Assembly: GCF_014203605.1 (NCBI RefSeq)
Contig: NZ_JACHJJ010000001.1
Location: 496,001 to 560,000 of the forward strand
Origin: Thiemannella venezuelensis
Lineage (GTDB): Bacteria > Actinomycetota > Actinomycetes > Streptosporangiales > Streptosporangiaceae
Reading direction: 5' to 3'
DNA: 64,000 bases
Shown here: positions 1 to 8,371 of the stretch, one piece after another
How positions within the stretch are numbered: position 1 is the stretch's first letter
Layout of the letters: the number at the start of each line of letters is the position of its first letter
The notes under the pieces: generated by a model
The model's input: the letters and a program-made list of their open reading frames with translations, nothing else
The model's database searches: none
What the model was told of the DNA's origin: nothing
Made by a program: the position numbers and the translations under genes

Positions 1-451
1 CGAGCGGGTGGCGGAGATACTGCGGCTGCTCACCGAGACTTACCTGATCATCGATCCGCTCTACGGGATGGTCAGACGGGAGCCGATCGCGGCCATGCAG
101 CGCCGCAACATGCCGCAGGAGGACCAGGTGTTCGCCACCCGCATGGCCATGGCGGGGCCGTGGGAGCACATCAACGAGGTGCTCGCACACCGGCACTGGG
201 CGATCAAGTTCCGCGCGACGCTCGCCAGGCGCCTCGGCGTGCCGGCCTGGCAGGGGTACTGCTCGACGATCCTGCAGTGCCGCGAGACGGTCTACTGGGC
301 GCAGGCCGCGGCCCGCGCGGGTGAGATCACTCCCGAGCAGGCCAGGCAGATCAGAGCCGCCGTGCGGGCGCTGTACGTACGCCGCCACCGACTGGCCGCG
401 GTCCGCCGTGCCCGCAAGGCCGGCCGGCTGGTGCTCGGCCGGGCGCACTGA
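1..451 (+). CDS. Glycosyltransferase family 2, C-terminal part (partial at left edge)
   Basis: The reading frame is open to the left edge of the window, so only the last ~149 codons are present and the real start lies outside. The visible part begins around a leucine-rich stretch, then LIIDPLYGMVRREPIAAMQ and an EDQVFATRMAMAGPW segment. This resembles the post-catalytic part of GT2 glycosyltransferases, where an N/D-PxYG(L/M)xR motif precedes an acidic residue and a helical region. The Arg/Ala-rich tail is compatible with membrane or acceptor contact. The catalytic DxD half is not visible. It is followed 81 bp later by a flippase gene on the same strand, so it is probably the upstream member of a polysaccharide cluster. 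The family call is inference from the C-terminal half. Confidence 0.6.
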   Translation, partial: ERVAEILRLLTETYLIIDPLYGMVRREPIAAMQRRNMPQEDQVFATRMAMAGPWEHINEVLAHRHWAIKFRATLARRLGVPAWQGYCSTILQCRETVYWAQAAARAGEITPEQARQIRAAVRALYVRRHRLAAVRRARKAGRLVLGRAH

Positions 452-532
452 CGCGCGGGCCCTATGTAACGGCTGTCCCTTCCGTGTCGATTCTCTCGGT
501 ACGGGTGGGTGACAGCCCTGTGAAGGACGGCG

Positions 533-2056
533 ATGGCGCAACAGCAGGGCACAGGGCCGCTGGTGACAGATCAAGAGGGTGACGGCTCCGGCGCGCCCTC
601 GATCGGCCGGCTGGCGGGCAGGGGGCTGCGGTGGGGGCTCCTGGGCACCCTGCTGACCAGGGCGGGCTCGTTCCTCATGGGCCTGGTGATGGCGCGCCTG
701 CTCGGCTCGGAGGACTTCGGGCTCTACGCCGTCGCGCTGGCGGCGATGACGATCCTGATGACCGTCAAGGACCTCGGCATCATGGCCGCCGTCGTGCAGT
801 GGCGGGGCAGGCTGGAGGACATCGCGCCGACGGCGACGGTCCTGTCGTTCATCTCCGCCATCGGGCTCTACCTGGTCTTCTTCACGGGTGCGCCGTACTT
901 CGCCGCGCTGGCCGGGGCCGAGGAGGCGGCACCGGTGGTCCGGCTGCTCACCGCGGTCATCCTCGTGGAGGGGTTCACCGCGGTGCGGTCGGCGGCGCTG
1001 ATGCGCCGCTTCGAGCAAGACAAGATCACCATGGCCGTCGGGGTGGGTTTCCTGGCCAACGGGACCATCGCGATCACCCTGGCCGCGCAGGGCGCGGGCG
1101 CGTTCAGCTTCGCCTGGGGGCAGGTGGCCGCCGCCGTGATCGCGGGATCGATCATGTTCAGGCAGGCCGGACTGCCCCTGCGGCTGGGACTGGACCGGGA
1201 CGTCGCGGTGCGGCTGCTGAAGTTCGGCATCCCGTCGGCCGCCGCCATCGGTCTGGAGACCATGCTGATGAACGCCGGCTACCTGGTGGTCGGCAACATC
1301 ATGGGACCGGTCTGGCTGGGGTACTTCCTGCTGGCCTTCAACGTGTCGAGCTGGGTGCCGGGCGTGATCGGCATGGCCGTGCGCTACGTGTCGATCCCCG
1401 GGTTCTCCCGGCTCTCGGAACAGGACCCGGACGCGTTCGCCGAGGGAGTGCGCCGGTCCGCGACGCTGCTGCTCAACGCCGTGCTGCCGGTCGCCATGGT
1501 GATGATCGTGCTGTCCCATCCGCTGATCGCCTTCCTCTACGGCGAGCAGTGGAACTACTCGGCGGGTGTGCTGCGCTTCCTGGCGGTGGTGATGGTGACC
1601 CGGATGCTGACGGCGTTCGCGCTCGACGTGCTCACCGGGCAGGGCAACACCAAGGCCGGGATGTGGATGAACGTCGGGCACGGCGTGCTGCTCATCCCCA
1701 TACTGATCGTCGGGACCCGGTTCGACGGCATCCGCGGTGCGGCCGTCGGGCAGGCACTGGCCGGTGTGGTGGTGGCGCTGCCGATCGCGGCCTTCATGCT
1801 GCGGCGCTGCGGCGTGCCGATCCGGCCCATCGCCGTCTCGATGCTCCGCCCCCTGTGGGGATTCGGCTGCGGGCTCGCCGTGACCGCAGGGGTGAACTGG
1901 CTGGTGGCGGGGCCGGCCGTGGCCGAACTCGTGCTGGGGTCCGCCGCGGGGCTGGTCGTCTACGTGGTGTTGGTGGTGCCGCGCCGGCGATTAAGGGAGG
2001 TCTCCGGGCGGGCGGCCGGTCTCCTGAGCCGCCGTCTGCGACTCACCCGCGAGTGA
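533..2056 (+). CDS. Wzx-type oligosaccharide flippase (PST family)
   Basis: This 507-residue polytopic membrane protein starts at ATG. About 12-14 hydrophobic segments cover almost the whole length. The early sequence WGLLGTLLTRAGSFLMGLVMARLLG followed by DFGLYAVALAAMTILMTVKDLG (residues ~38-80, quoted in parts) is typical of the MATE-like PST branch (Polysacc_synt_3). Such proteins move undecaprenyl-linked oligosaccharide repeat units across the cytoplasmic membrane. The short polar N-terminus and the Arg-rich C-terminus would be cytoplasmic. Neighbours (glycosyltransferases, Wzz-like and Wzy-like proteins) support export of a heteropolysaccharide made by a Wzx/Wzy-type route. A GGCTGTC/GACAGCC inverted repeat lies in the upstream gap (471-517), but no clear promoter was read. 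Confidence 0.85.
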   Translation: MAQQQGTGPLVTDQEGDGSGAPSIGRLAGRGLRWGLLGTLLTRAGSFLMGLVMARLLGSEDFGLYAVALAAMTILMTVKDLGIMAAVVQWRGRLEDIAPTATVLSFISAIGLYLVFFTGAPYFAALAGAEEAAPVVRLLTAVILVEGFTAVRSAALMRRFEQDKITMAVGVGFLANGTIAITLAAQGAGAFSFAWGQVAAAVIAGSIMFRQAGLPLRLGLDRDVAVRLLKFGIPSAAAIGLETMLMNAGYLVVGNIMGPVWLGYFLLAFNVSSWVPGVIGMAVRYVSIPGFSRLSEQDPDAFAEGVRRSATLLLNAVLPVAMVMIVLSHPLIAFLYGEQWNYSAGVLRFLAVVMVTRMLTAFALDVLTGQGNTKAGMWMNVGHGVLLIPILIVGTRFDGIRGAAVGQALAGVVVALPIAAFMLRRCGVPIRPIAVSMLRPLWGFGCGLAVTAGVNWLVAGPAVAELVLGSAAGLVVYVVLVVPRRRLREVSGRAAGLLSRRLRLTRE

Positions 2057-2126
2057 GGCGTATGTCAGAGTAGGCGAAGAGAGCTGTTCTACGTTGCAGA
2101 TCCTGCAATGGAATAGGCGGGGAAAC

Positions 2127-3206
2127 ATGGAGTTCTGGAATATCGTCATCGGTCTCCTGCGGCGGAAACTCGTCGCGACGCTGCTGATAGTGTTCCCGCT
2201 GACCGCCGCACTTGTGGCGTTCTTCCTGGTTCCCGCCCGATACACCGCTTCCAGCTTCATCGTGCTCACCACCTCGGCCACCGGGGAACTGCTCCCGCAG
2301 GACCCGAACAAGAAAGGTGCGCTGACCAACCCGCTGCTGGAGTTCAACGACGGGCTGCGCACCACCTCGGCCATTCTCATCAGCGCCCTGACCACGCCCC
2401 AGGTGCTGACCCAGCTCGGTGCGCCGCCGGAAGGCAACACCGAGCTCACCATCGACGACGGGCGCAGCAGCGACGTGCTGCTCCAACTCGGCGGCCCCTT
2501 CGTCTACATCGAGGTGGACGCCACGTCCGCGGCCAAGGCGGAGAAGGTGGTGAAGGACACCAGGGAGCGGGTCCGCGGCGAGCTGCACAAGCGGCAGGTG
2601 GCGCTGGGCGCGCCCGCGGCCACCTACATCTCGGCGGTGGACGTCATCCCGCCGACCATGGCGAAGCAGTCCCTGGCGAACAAGGCGCAGGCGACCGGCA
2701 CGGTGCTCGTGACCGCCTTCCTCTGCCTGTTCGGTGCCGTGTACGCCAGGGAACGTTCCCGCATCGCGAAGGCCGCGCGAGGAGATGCCGCGCTTCCCGC
2801 CGGGGCGGTCCGGGCGCCCGAGCCCGAGGAGCGGCGGCCCGCCCCCGAATCCGCGCCGGTCGGGTCCGGCGCGGCGCCCGAACCCCCCACCGGGGCGCCC
2901 GGACCTCCGGCCGAGGCTCCGGAGCCCGCCGAGGTCCCGGAGCCCGCCGAGCACGAGGGCCGTCCCGAACCGGTCGGAGCGGCAGCGGAGGCGGGGCCCG
3001 CCGGGTTCGCCGAGACGACCGCGGAGGTCAGGATTCCCAGGCCCGCCGCGTCGCCGGAACCGGCCAAGCACGAGGAGCCCTACAGGCCCCCCGAGCCGGA
3101 TCTGGACGACGACTCGATCACGGCCGTCTTCCCGGTCATCGTCATAGATGACCCGGCCGAGAACGTCAACGGCCAGGTCGAGTCGTCACCGGGGAAGTCC
3201 GGCTGA
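2127..3206 (+). CDS. Wzz-like chain-length/export protein with Pro/Glu-rich tail
   Basis: The ATG at 2127 is preferred because GGCGGGGA lies just upstream and because the resulting N-terminus (MEFWNIVIGLLRRKL) aligns with the paralogue at 4255; an in-frame TTG at 2094 would add 11 residues. The product has 359 residues. A first membrane helix is at ~14-36, an extracytoplasmic region at ~37-188 and a second helix at ~190-210, which is the layout of polysaccharide co-polymerases. No Walker kinase domain is attached or adjacent. The cytoplasmic tail (~230-345) is low-complexity and rich in Pro, Glu and Ala. It probably sets chain length or organises the export machinery; the precise role is inference. 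Confidence 0.7.
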   Translation: MEFWNIVIGLLRRKLVATLLIVFPLTAALVAFFLVPARYTASSFIVLTTSATGELLPQDPNKKGALTNPLLEFNDGLRTTSAILISALTTPQVLTQLGAPPEGNTELTIDDGRSSDVLLQLGGPFVYIEVDATSAAKAEKVVKDTRERVRGELHKRQVALGAPAATYISAVDVIPPTMAKQSLANKAQATGTVLVTAFLCLFGAVYARERSRIAKAARGDAALPAGAVRAPEPEERRPAPESAPVGSGAAPEPPTGAPGPPAEAPEPAEVPEPAEHEGRPEPVGAAAEAGPAGFAETTAEVRIPRPAASPEPAKHEEPYRPPEPDLDDDSITAVFPVIVIDDPAENVNGQVESSPGKSG

Positions 3207-3214
3207 ACCGGTTC

Positions 3215-4096
3215 TCAACGAGCGGCCACCTGCCGGCCGCGCTCGATGGCGGCCCGCCGGACCTCGGGGCCGGTGCCGGAGTGCGAGGAGATCATCAGGC
3301 CGATGGTGTCGGGGCCGAGCCGCTCGGCGAAGGCCAGCGCGTCCTCCATGGTCATCGGCGTGCGCTCGTAGTTGTTCAGGCACACCTCCGGACTGGTGGC
3401 GGGACGCTCCTGCTCGGGGAGGGCCTCGTCGGCGAAGACGCCGTACAGCATGAACTCGGAGATGTGCAGCTGCGAGGTGAAGACCTCCAGCCAGTGCCGG
3501 CCGGCCACCTCGCTGAGCCTGTTCTGCATGGCCGTGACGATCGCCGGGTCCCAGAAGAGCAGCGCGCCGACGTAGTCGGGCAGCGGAGGCGGAGGTGCGG
3601 GCGGCAGGCCGAGCAGCCGCCGGGAGACCTGGTGCCAGAGGACGTGCCGCTCCATCTCCTTCTTCACCCCGCCCTCCGCACGCGTCAGGCTCAACCTCCC
3701 GTCCTCGGTGAACGACTTGACCGAGACGGGACGGACCAGCACCACGTCGGAGTCGGCCATCAGCACCGTGTCGGCGTCCACGGCCGTGGCAGCGGCGATC
3801 TTGGCTGCCTGCTGCATGATCCAGCCGCGCACCGGCGGCCACGGCCGGGCACCGTTGATCCATACGCCGCCGCTGTTCAGCGGGAGCCGGACGTAGCGGC
3901 GGGGGATCAGCTCCGGATGGGTCCAGATGCGACAGCGCGGACCCTGGTAGCGGGCGAAGGAGGATCTGTGCGCCGCCGGGACTATCACGTGGTGGACCGT
4001 GTCGTCACCGGTGAACTCCAGCACCGATCTGTGCAGATCCGCGAACAGTTCCGCGTCGGGGCCGTAAGTCGGGGTGATGACAGCCAGTTCCGCCAT
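3215..4096 (-). CDS. DUF6492-type putative glycosyltransferase
   Basis: The 293-residue protein starts MAELAVITPTYGPDAELF, a GT-A-like nucleotide-binding opening. A DSDVV motif follows a run of hydrophobic residues near residue 117 and could be the DxD metal-binding site. A long mixed segment follows (LPDYVGALLFWDPAIV). This combination matches DUF6492 proteins, which sit in surface-polysaccharide clusters and are regarded as glycosyltransferase-like; no reaction is firmly assigned. The gene is on the opposite strand, tail-to-tail with the first Wzz-like gene (8 bp apart) and divergent from the second one. It therefore needs its own promoter in the 4097-4254 gap. Confidence 0.65.
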   Translation of the reverse strand: MAELAVITPTYGPDAELFADLHRSVLEFTGDDTVHHVIVPAAHRSSFARYQGPRCRIWTHPELIPRRYVRLPLNSGGVWINGARPWPPVRGWIMQQAAKIAAATAVDADTVLMADSDVVLVRPVSVKSFTEDGRLSLTRAEGGVKKEMERHVLWHQVSRRLLGLPPAPPPPLPDYVGALLFWDPAIVTAMQNRLSEVAGRHWLEVFTSQLHISEFMLYGVFADEALPEQERPATSPEVCLNNYERTPMTMEDALAFAERLGPDTIGLMISSHSGTGPEVRRAAIERGRQVAAR

Positions 4097-4254
4097 GCCG
4101 GACTTCCAATCAGCGGGAGACAGGGATACAGCCGGCGCATCCTGATGCTCGGCACCTTATTTCGTATCGATCCAGGCCGGGGGGGATGTTACACGTGACT
4201 GCGTAACGCCCCATGATGGTTGAGCGATGACTTCTGAGGACGGGAGGGAAACGG

Positions 4255-4983
4255 ATGGACTTCTGGGGGGCTGTCCTCGTCGTTTTCCGGCGATGGTATG
4301 TGTTCTTCCCCGCCCTCCTCCTCTCCATGGGCGGTGTGGTCGGGCTGTACATGACGGTTCCCGTGACATACACCTCCATGGCCGTCGTGGTGCTCACCGT
4401 GCCGCCGACCGGCGGGACGCAGCCGCTGGACGAGCAGTTTCCCAACTGGCCGAGCAATCCGCTGCTGAACTTCAACGACGGGCTCAACATGGCGGCCTCC
4501 ATGGTCATCCACGCGGTCAACAGGCCCGAGGTCGCCGCCGAGCTGGGTGCCACCCCGGACGGGACGACGTACAAGGCCACTAACGGGGCCACCAACCCGG
4601 AGCTGCTGATGAACAGCCCCTTCGTGTTCATCGAGGGGGAGGCGGCCACCGCCGGGGAGGCGCGGGAGATCGTCCGGAAGGCCGCCGCCCGCGCCCGCGT
4701 GGAGCTGGACAACCGCCAGAAGCTGGTCAACGCGCCGCGCAGCACCTACATCACCATGGTCGACGTCATGCCGCCCACGACCCCGCTGAAGATGAGCGGC
4801 AGCCGGATGCGGGCGGTCGTGGTCGGCCTGGCCGTCGGCCTCATCATGACCCTGTTCCTGGTCTTCTCGGCGGAGAGCTTCGCCAACGCCCGCCAGGCCG
4901 GGAAGGCACGCCGGCCGCAGGCCCAGCGGCTGCCCGTCCCGGACGAACGGGAACGCTCCACGGCCCCCGCGCTGACCCGCTGA
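4255..4983 (+). CDS. Wzz-like chain-length/export protein (second copy)
   Basis: The ATG at 4255 follows GGGAGGG at a workable distance. The 242-residue protein opens MDFWGAVLVVFRRWYVFFPAL, similar to the 2127 gene product. It has one helix near 12-32, an extracytoplasmic domain with an NPLLNFNDGLNMAAS motif shared with its paralogue (NPLLEFNDGLRTTSA), and a second helix near 184-205. Both paralogues also share a DVMPPT/DVIPPT motif just before helix 2, the Pro-rich element seen in chain-length determinants. The acidic tail of the first copy is absent and replaced by a short basic one. The gene lies 7 bp before the polymerase/ligase-like gene, so the two are probably co-transcribed. Confidence 0.7.
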   Translation: MDFWGAVLVVFRRWYVFFPALLLSMGGVVGLYMTVPVTYTSMAVVVLTVPPTGGTQPLDEQFPNWPSNPLLNFNDGLNMAASMVIHAVNRPEVAAELGATPDGTTYKATNGATNPELLMNSPFVFIEGEAATAGEAREIVRKAAARARVELDNRQKLVNAPRSTYITMVDVMPPTTPLKMSGSRMRAVVVGLAVGLIMTLFLVFSAESFANARQAGKARRPQAQRLPVPDERERSTAPALTR

Positions 4984-4990
4984 GCCGGCC

Positions 4991-5065
4991 ATGACAGCGA
5001 CCCCCGTGACAGCGACCCCCGTGACGGCGACCCCCGTGACGGCGACCGGCGTGACGGCGACCGGT
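4991..5065 (+). repeat. Five tandem 15-bp repeats, each carrying a start codon
   Basis: The units begin at 4991, 5006, 5021, 5036 and 5051. Each is (A/G)TGAC(A/G)GCGACC followed by CCC, GGC or GGT, and is in frame with the polymerase-like gene. Copy-number change would add or remove five residues and one potential start without a frameshift. Confidence 0.9.
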
Positions 5066-6403
5066 GGCGGCCGCCGTGTGCTGCCCCGGCGCGCCGACGG
5101 CGCCACACTGGCCTGCTTCTACCTCGTCGCCCTGCTCCTGATCCCGGCCCGGCAGGTGCTGCGCGGACTGCCCATCTCGCTCACCGTTCACGACATCCTG
5201 GGCGGGGGCATCCTGCTGTGCTGGCTGCTGGCCCACTTCAGCACCCGCCTCGGCATCGCGAAGGGGCCGAACCCGATGCGGCGGGCCGTCTTCGTCTTCG
5301 CCACGGTGCTCCTGTTCTCCTACGGCTACACCTCCTTCCGCTACCTGCCGAACGACGAGCTCAACAGCTCCGACCACATGCTGATCGTGATGATCGGCTA
5401 CATCGGGATCACCCTGGGCATCTGCGACGGAGTGCGCGGCAGGGAACGCCTCGACTTCGTCCTCAAGACCATCGCGGTCTCGGGCGCCATCGTCTCCGCC
5501 ATCGGCGGGCTGCAGTTCCTGTTCGCGTTCGACCTGACCGAGTTCATGCGCGTGCCGCTCCTGCGTCCCACCACGGAGGAGGAACTGGAACGGATGATCG
5601 AACGCGGGTCACTGCGCCGGGTGGCCTCCACCACCGGCCACCCGATCGAGTTCGGCGTGGTGAGCGCGATGATCCTGCCCCTGGCCGTGCACTACGCCCA
5701 CCGGGCGCGGGCGGCCGGTCGCGGAGCGGTGCGCTGGTGGGTGTGCGCGGGCCTGGTCGCCAGCGGGCTGATGTGGTCGGTCTCCCGTTCGGCCGTGCTG
5801 GCCGTGCTGGCCGCGGGCATCGTGCTGTTCCTCGGCTGGTCGAGACGGCGCAGGATCCAGGCGCTGATCGCCGTCGTGATCGCGCTGGCGGTGACCAGGG
5901 TGCTGGTGCCCGGCCTGCTGGGCGTGTTCTACGGGCTCTTCGCGAACGCCACCAATGACGAGAGCATCACCTACCGCACGCACGACTACGACAACGCGGT
6001 CGCGGAGATATCCCGGTATCCCTGGCTCGGCCGCGGAATCGGCACCTGGTACGCGCCCAAACACCAGATCTTCGACAACCAGTACATCCTGACGGCCGTC
6101 GAGAGCGGCATCATCGGCGTGGTCGTGTTCTTCGGCCTCTTCATCGTCGCCCAGTACGCCCTGATCCGGGTGCGGCTCATGTCCGCCGGGGACGAGCAGA
6201 CCAAGGACCTCGCGCTGGCCCTCTCGGCCGCGCTGGTCATCCCGCTGCTCGGGTCGGCGACCTTCGACCTCCTGGCCTTCCCCATGGTCTCCGGTCTCAG
6301 CTTCGCCCTGCTGGGCGCGGTGGGCGCACTGCTGCGCGCCGTTCAGGAACGGCCCCGCACCGGTCTCACTGGGGAAGGTCCTTCATCCGCCGCGACGGCA
6401 TGA
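4991..6403 (+). CDS. Wzy/O-antigen ligase-like membrane protein
   Basis: A 470-residue polytopic membrane protein with ~11-12 hydrophobic segments. A large periplasmic-type loop contains YDNAVAEISRYPWLGRGIGTW, the PWLGxGxG signature of the O-antigen ligase/polymerase (Wzy_C) family. The protein likely polymerises or ligates lipid-linked glycans on the outer face of the membrane. The first 25 residues are five TATP/G-V repeats encoded by 15-bp units, and each unit begins with an in-frame ATG or GTG, so the true start is ambiguous among five codons (4991, 5006, 5021, 5036, 5051). Its last 38 bp overlap the end of the convergent GT2 gene. Confidence 0.8.
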   Translation: MTATPVTATPVTATPVTATGVTATGGGRRVLPRRADGATLACFYLVALLLIPARQVLRGLPISLTVHDILGGGILLCWLLAHFSTRLGIAKGPNPMRRAVFVFATVLLFSYGYTSFRYLPNDELNSSDHMLIVMIGYIGITLGICDGVRGRERLDFVLKTIAVSGAIVSAIGGLQFLFAFDLTEFMRVPLLRPTTEEELERMIERGSLRRVASTTGHPIEFGVVSAMILPLAVHYAHRARAAGRGAVRWWVCAGLVASGLMWSVSRSAVLAVLAAGIVLFLGWSRRRRIQALIAVVIALAVTRVLVPGLLGVFYGLFANATNDESITYRTHDYDNAVAEISRYPWLGRGIGTWYAPKHQIFDNQYILTAVESGIIGVVVFFGLFIVAQYALIRVRLMSAGDEQTKDLALALSAALVIPLLGSATFDLLAFPMVSGLSFALLGAVGALLRAVQERPRTGLTGEGPSSAATA

Positions 6404-7325
6404 GCAGCGCCTGGAGCGAGGCCTTGGCGGTGACCCGGCCCGCGGCCGCGCGCACCGCCGTACCCAGCACCATGGCCAGGTAGTACGCCGCGCCGGCCAC
6501 CGGGCCCCTGCGCCGCCTGAACAGTTTGACCTTGTTCACCATGAGGAGCGCGGCCAGCGTCGGGTTGACGCCCGACTCGCCGCCGATGTGCTCCACCACC
6601 GAGGCCGGCTCGAACCAGAGCGCGTAGCCGTGATCGGCCGCCCGCAGCGCGTACTCCGTCTCCTCGCTGTAGAGCAGGAACGACTCGTCCCACGGGCCGA
6701 CCTCGGCCAGTGCCACCGCCGAGATGAGCATGGCGGCGCCGGTCGCCCAGACGGCCGCGCCCGGTGCCTCGTACAGCCGGGCATCGGTGATCAGCTCGCC
6801 CAGCCTGCCGAGGCGGCCGGCCGCGTTCCCGCCGATGAGCGCCTCGGCCCAGGCCCTGCCCACGGTCGGCATGCGGCGCAGCGAGTGCTGCAGGGTGCCG
6901 TCGGGGTTGACGATGAGAGGGACCGCGATGCCGCGGCCGGGCCGGCGCAGCGCCGCCACGAGCGGGGCGAGCGAACCGGGCCGCAGGCGGCAGTCGGGAT
7001 TGATCACGTAGACCGCGTCGCACTCGCCGTCGCCGATGGTGGCGACGGCCGCGTTGATCGCCGCGGAGTAGCCGGCGTTCCGGCCCACCTGGACGACGCG
7101 CACGGGCAGGGCGGTTCTGCTCTCCGCCACCCGCACCGAGTCGTCCTTGGAGGCGTTGTCGGCCACGATGACGCTGACCAGGTGGACGCCCTCGGCCCCC
7201 GCCGCGATGGAGTCCAGGCACTCGCCCAGCACCCCGGCGCTGTTGTAGGTGACGATCACGACGGCGATCCTGGCGGGGCCGCCGGAGCCCTCCTCAGGCA
7301 GCACGGAGATCCCGCCGGTGCTCAT
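6366..7325 (-). CDS. Glycosyltransferase family 2 (rhamnosyltransferase-like)
   Basis: The 319-residue protein has IAVVIVTYNSAGVLGECLDS near residue 20, the GT2 nucleotide-sugar opening. It also has AVYVINPDCRLRPGSLAPL near 100, where NPD takes the place of DxD as in WbbL-like rhamnosyltransferases. WDESFLLYSEETEYALRAA (~215-235) supplies the ED-type catalytic region. The C-terminus is basic and could bind the membrane face. It would transfer a sugar from a nucleotide donor to the lipid-linked acceptor. It is antisense to the rest of the cluster, and its 3' end overlaps the polymerase-like gene by 38 bp. It is divergent from the WecG-type gene with a 217-bp shared upstream region. Confidence 0.8.
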   Translation of the reverse strand: MSTGGISVLPEEGSGGPARIAVVIVTYNSAGVLGECLDSIAAGAEGVHLVSVIVADNASKDDSVRVAESRTALPVRVVQVGRNAGYSAAINAAVATIGDGECDAVYVINPDCRLRPGSLAPLVAALRRPGRGIAVPLIVNPDGTLQHSLRRMPTVGRAWAEALIGGNAAGRLGRLGELITDARLYEAPGAAVWATGAAMLISAVALAEVGPWDESFLLYSEETEYALRAADHGYALWFEPASVVEHIGGESGVNPTLAALLMVNKVKLFRRRRGPVAGAAYYLAMVLGTAVRAAAGRVTAKASLQALLMPSRRMKDLPQ

Positions 7326-7542
7326 GTCTCCGGGCGGCGCTGCCGCCGCCCCGCGCCGTCAGCTTGGTACCCCTCGCCAATTCCCCGATGTCCCTGTCTC
7401 TCGTTCACGGCTCCGACTGCCTTATATCCGGTACGGCGGGCCGGTCGTTACAGACGGGGCCGGCCGCCTGGACCGGCCGTGCCTCCCGGTCGGAGCCCGG
7501 AGGTAACGGGCGCCCTCCGATGACCGATCTAACGGATAGGCC

Positions 7543-8349
7543 GTGATCGCTGGGGGGAGTGCGGACATCACCGAGAACGACATCCCGCGCGTACGGGTGG
7601 GCGCCGTCGACGTCATGGCCCTGACCGAGTCGCAGGTGGGTGAGCACGTGGCCGCCGAGTGGCGGCAGCGCCGGGGCGGTTCGATCGTCACCGCCAACGT
7701 CGACATCGCCCGCAAGGCCACCGCGGACCCCGCGCTCGCCGAGCTCGTCGCGGGCGCGGAGCTGGTGGTCGCCGACGGCATGCCGCTGGTGTGGGCGGCC
7801 CGGCTGTCCGGCACGCCGGTCCCCGCCCGGGTCACCGGCGCCTCCCTGGTCTTCAGCCTGAGCGAACTGGCCGCCAGGGAGGGCCGCACGGTGTTCCTGC
7901 TCGGCGGTGAGCCGGGCGTTCCCGATGGGGCGGGCCGGGTGCTCGCCGACCGCTACCCGGGGCTGAAAGTGGCCGGGACCCACTCGCCGCCCTTCGGATT
8001 CGATACCGACCAGGACGGCCTGCGGGAGGCCGTGGAGAAGGTTGCGGCCGCGGCCCCGGATCTCGTCTTCGTCGGCCTGGGATTCCCCAAGCAGGAGCGT
8101 TTCATCGCCGCGCTGCGTCCCCGGCTGCCGTCCGCATGGCATCTCGGCTGCGGCGCCGGCATCCCGATGGCCGCCGGGCAGTTCCAGCGCGCTCCCGCCG
8201 CGCTCCAGCGGGCCGGCGGCGAATGGCTGTACCGGCTCTGGCTGGAGCCGCGCCGTCTGGCAGGGCGCTACCTCCGCGACGACCTGCCCTTCGCGCTCAG
8301 GGTGCTCGCCGCGGCCGCCTGGAAGCGGCTGGCGGGCCGCGTTTCCTGA
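7543..8349 (+). CDS. WecG/TagA/CpsF-family glycosyltransferase
   Basis: A GTG-start protein of 268 residues, normal for GT26. Motifs are SIVTANVDIARKA (~46-58), VADGMPLVWAARLSG (~75-90), VFLLGGEPGV (~118) and VFVGLGFPKQERFI (~177-190), followed by GCGAG and an Arg-rich C-terminus. In the family this enzyme adds the second sugar (ManNAcA, ManNAc or similar) onto an undecaprenyl-diphospho-sugar at the cytoplasmic membrane face. No initiating WecA or PglC-type transferase is visible in the window, so priming must be encoded elsewhere. The GT4 gene follows 22 bp downstream on the same strand, suggesting an operon. Confidence 0.85.
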   Translation: MIAGGSADITENDIPRVRVGAVDVMALTESQVGEHVAAEWRQRRGGSIVTANVDIARKATADPALAELVAGAELVVADGMPLVWAARLSGTPVPARVTGASLVFSLSELAAREGRTVFLLGGEPGVPDGAGRVLADRYPGLKVAGTHSPPFGFDTDQDGLREAVEKVAAAAPDLVFVGLGFPKQERFIAALRPRLPSAWHLGCGAGIPMAAGQFQRAPAALQRAGGEWLYRLWLEPRRLAGRYLRDDLPFALRVLAAAAWKRLAGRVS

Positions 8350-8371
8350 CCTCTACCGAGATTGGTGACAG

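Noticed and set aside
4189-4207. GTTAC-n9-GTAAC inverted repeat upstream of the second Wzz-like gene considered as a BldD-type operator
   Set aside because: The arms are short and the sequence does not match the BldD consensus at the central positions. Not strong enough to list as a site.
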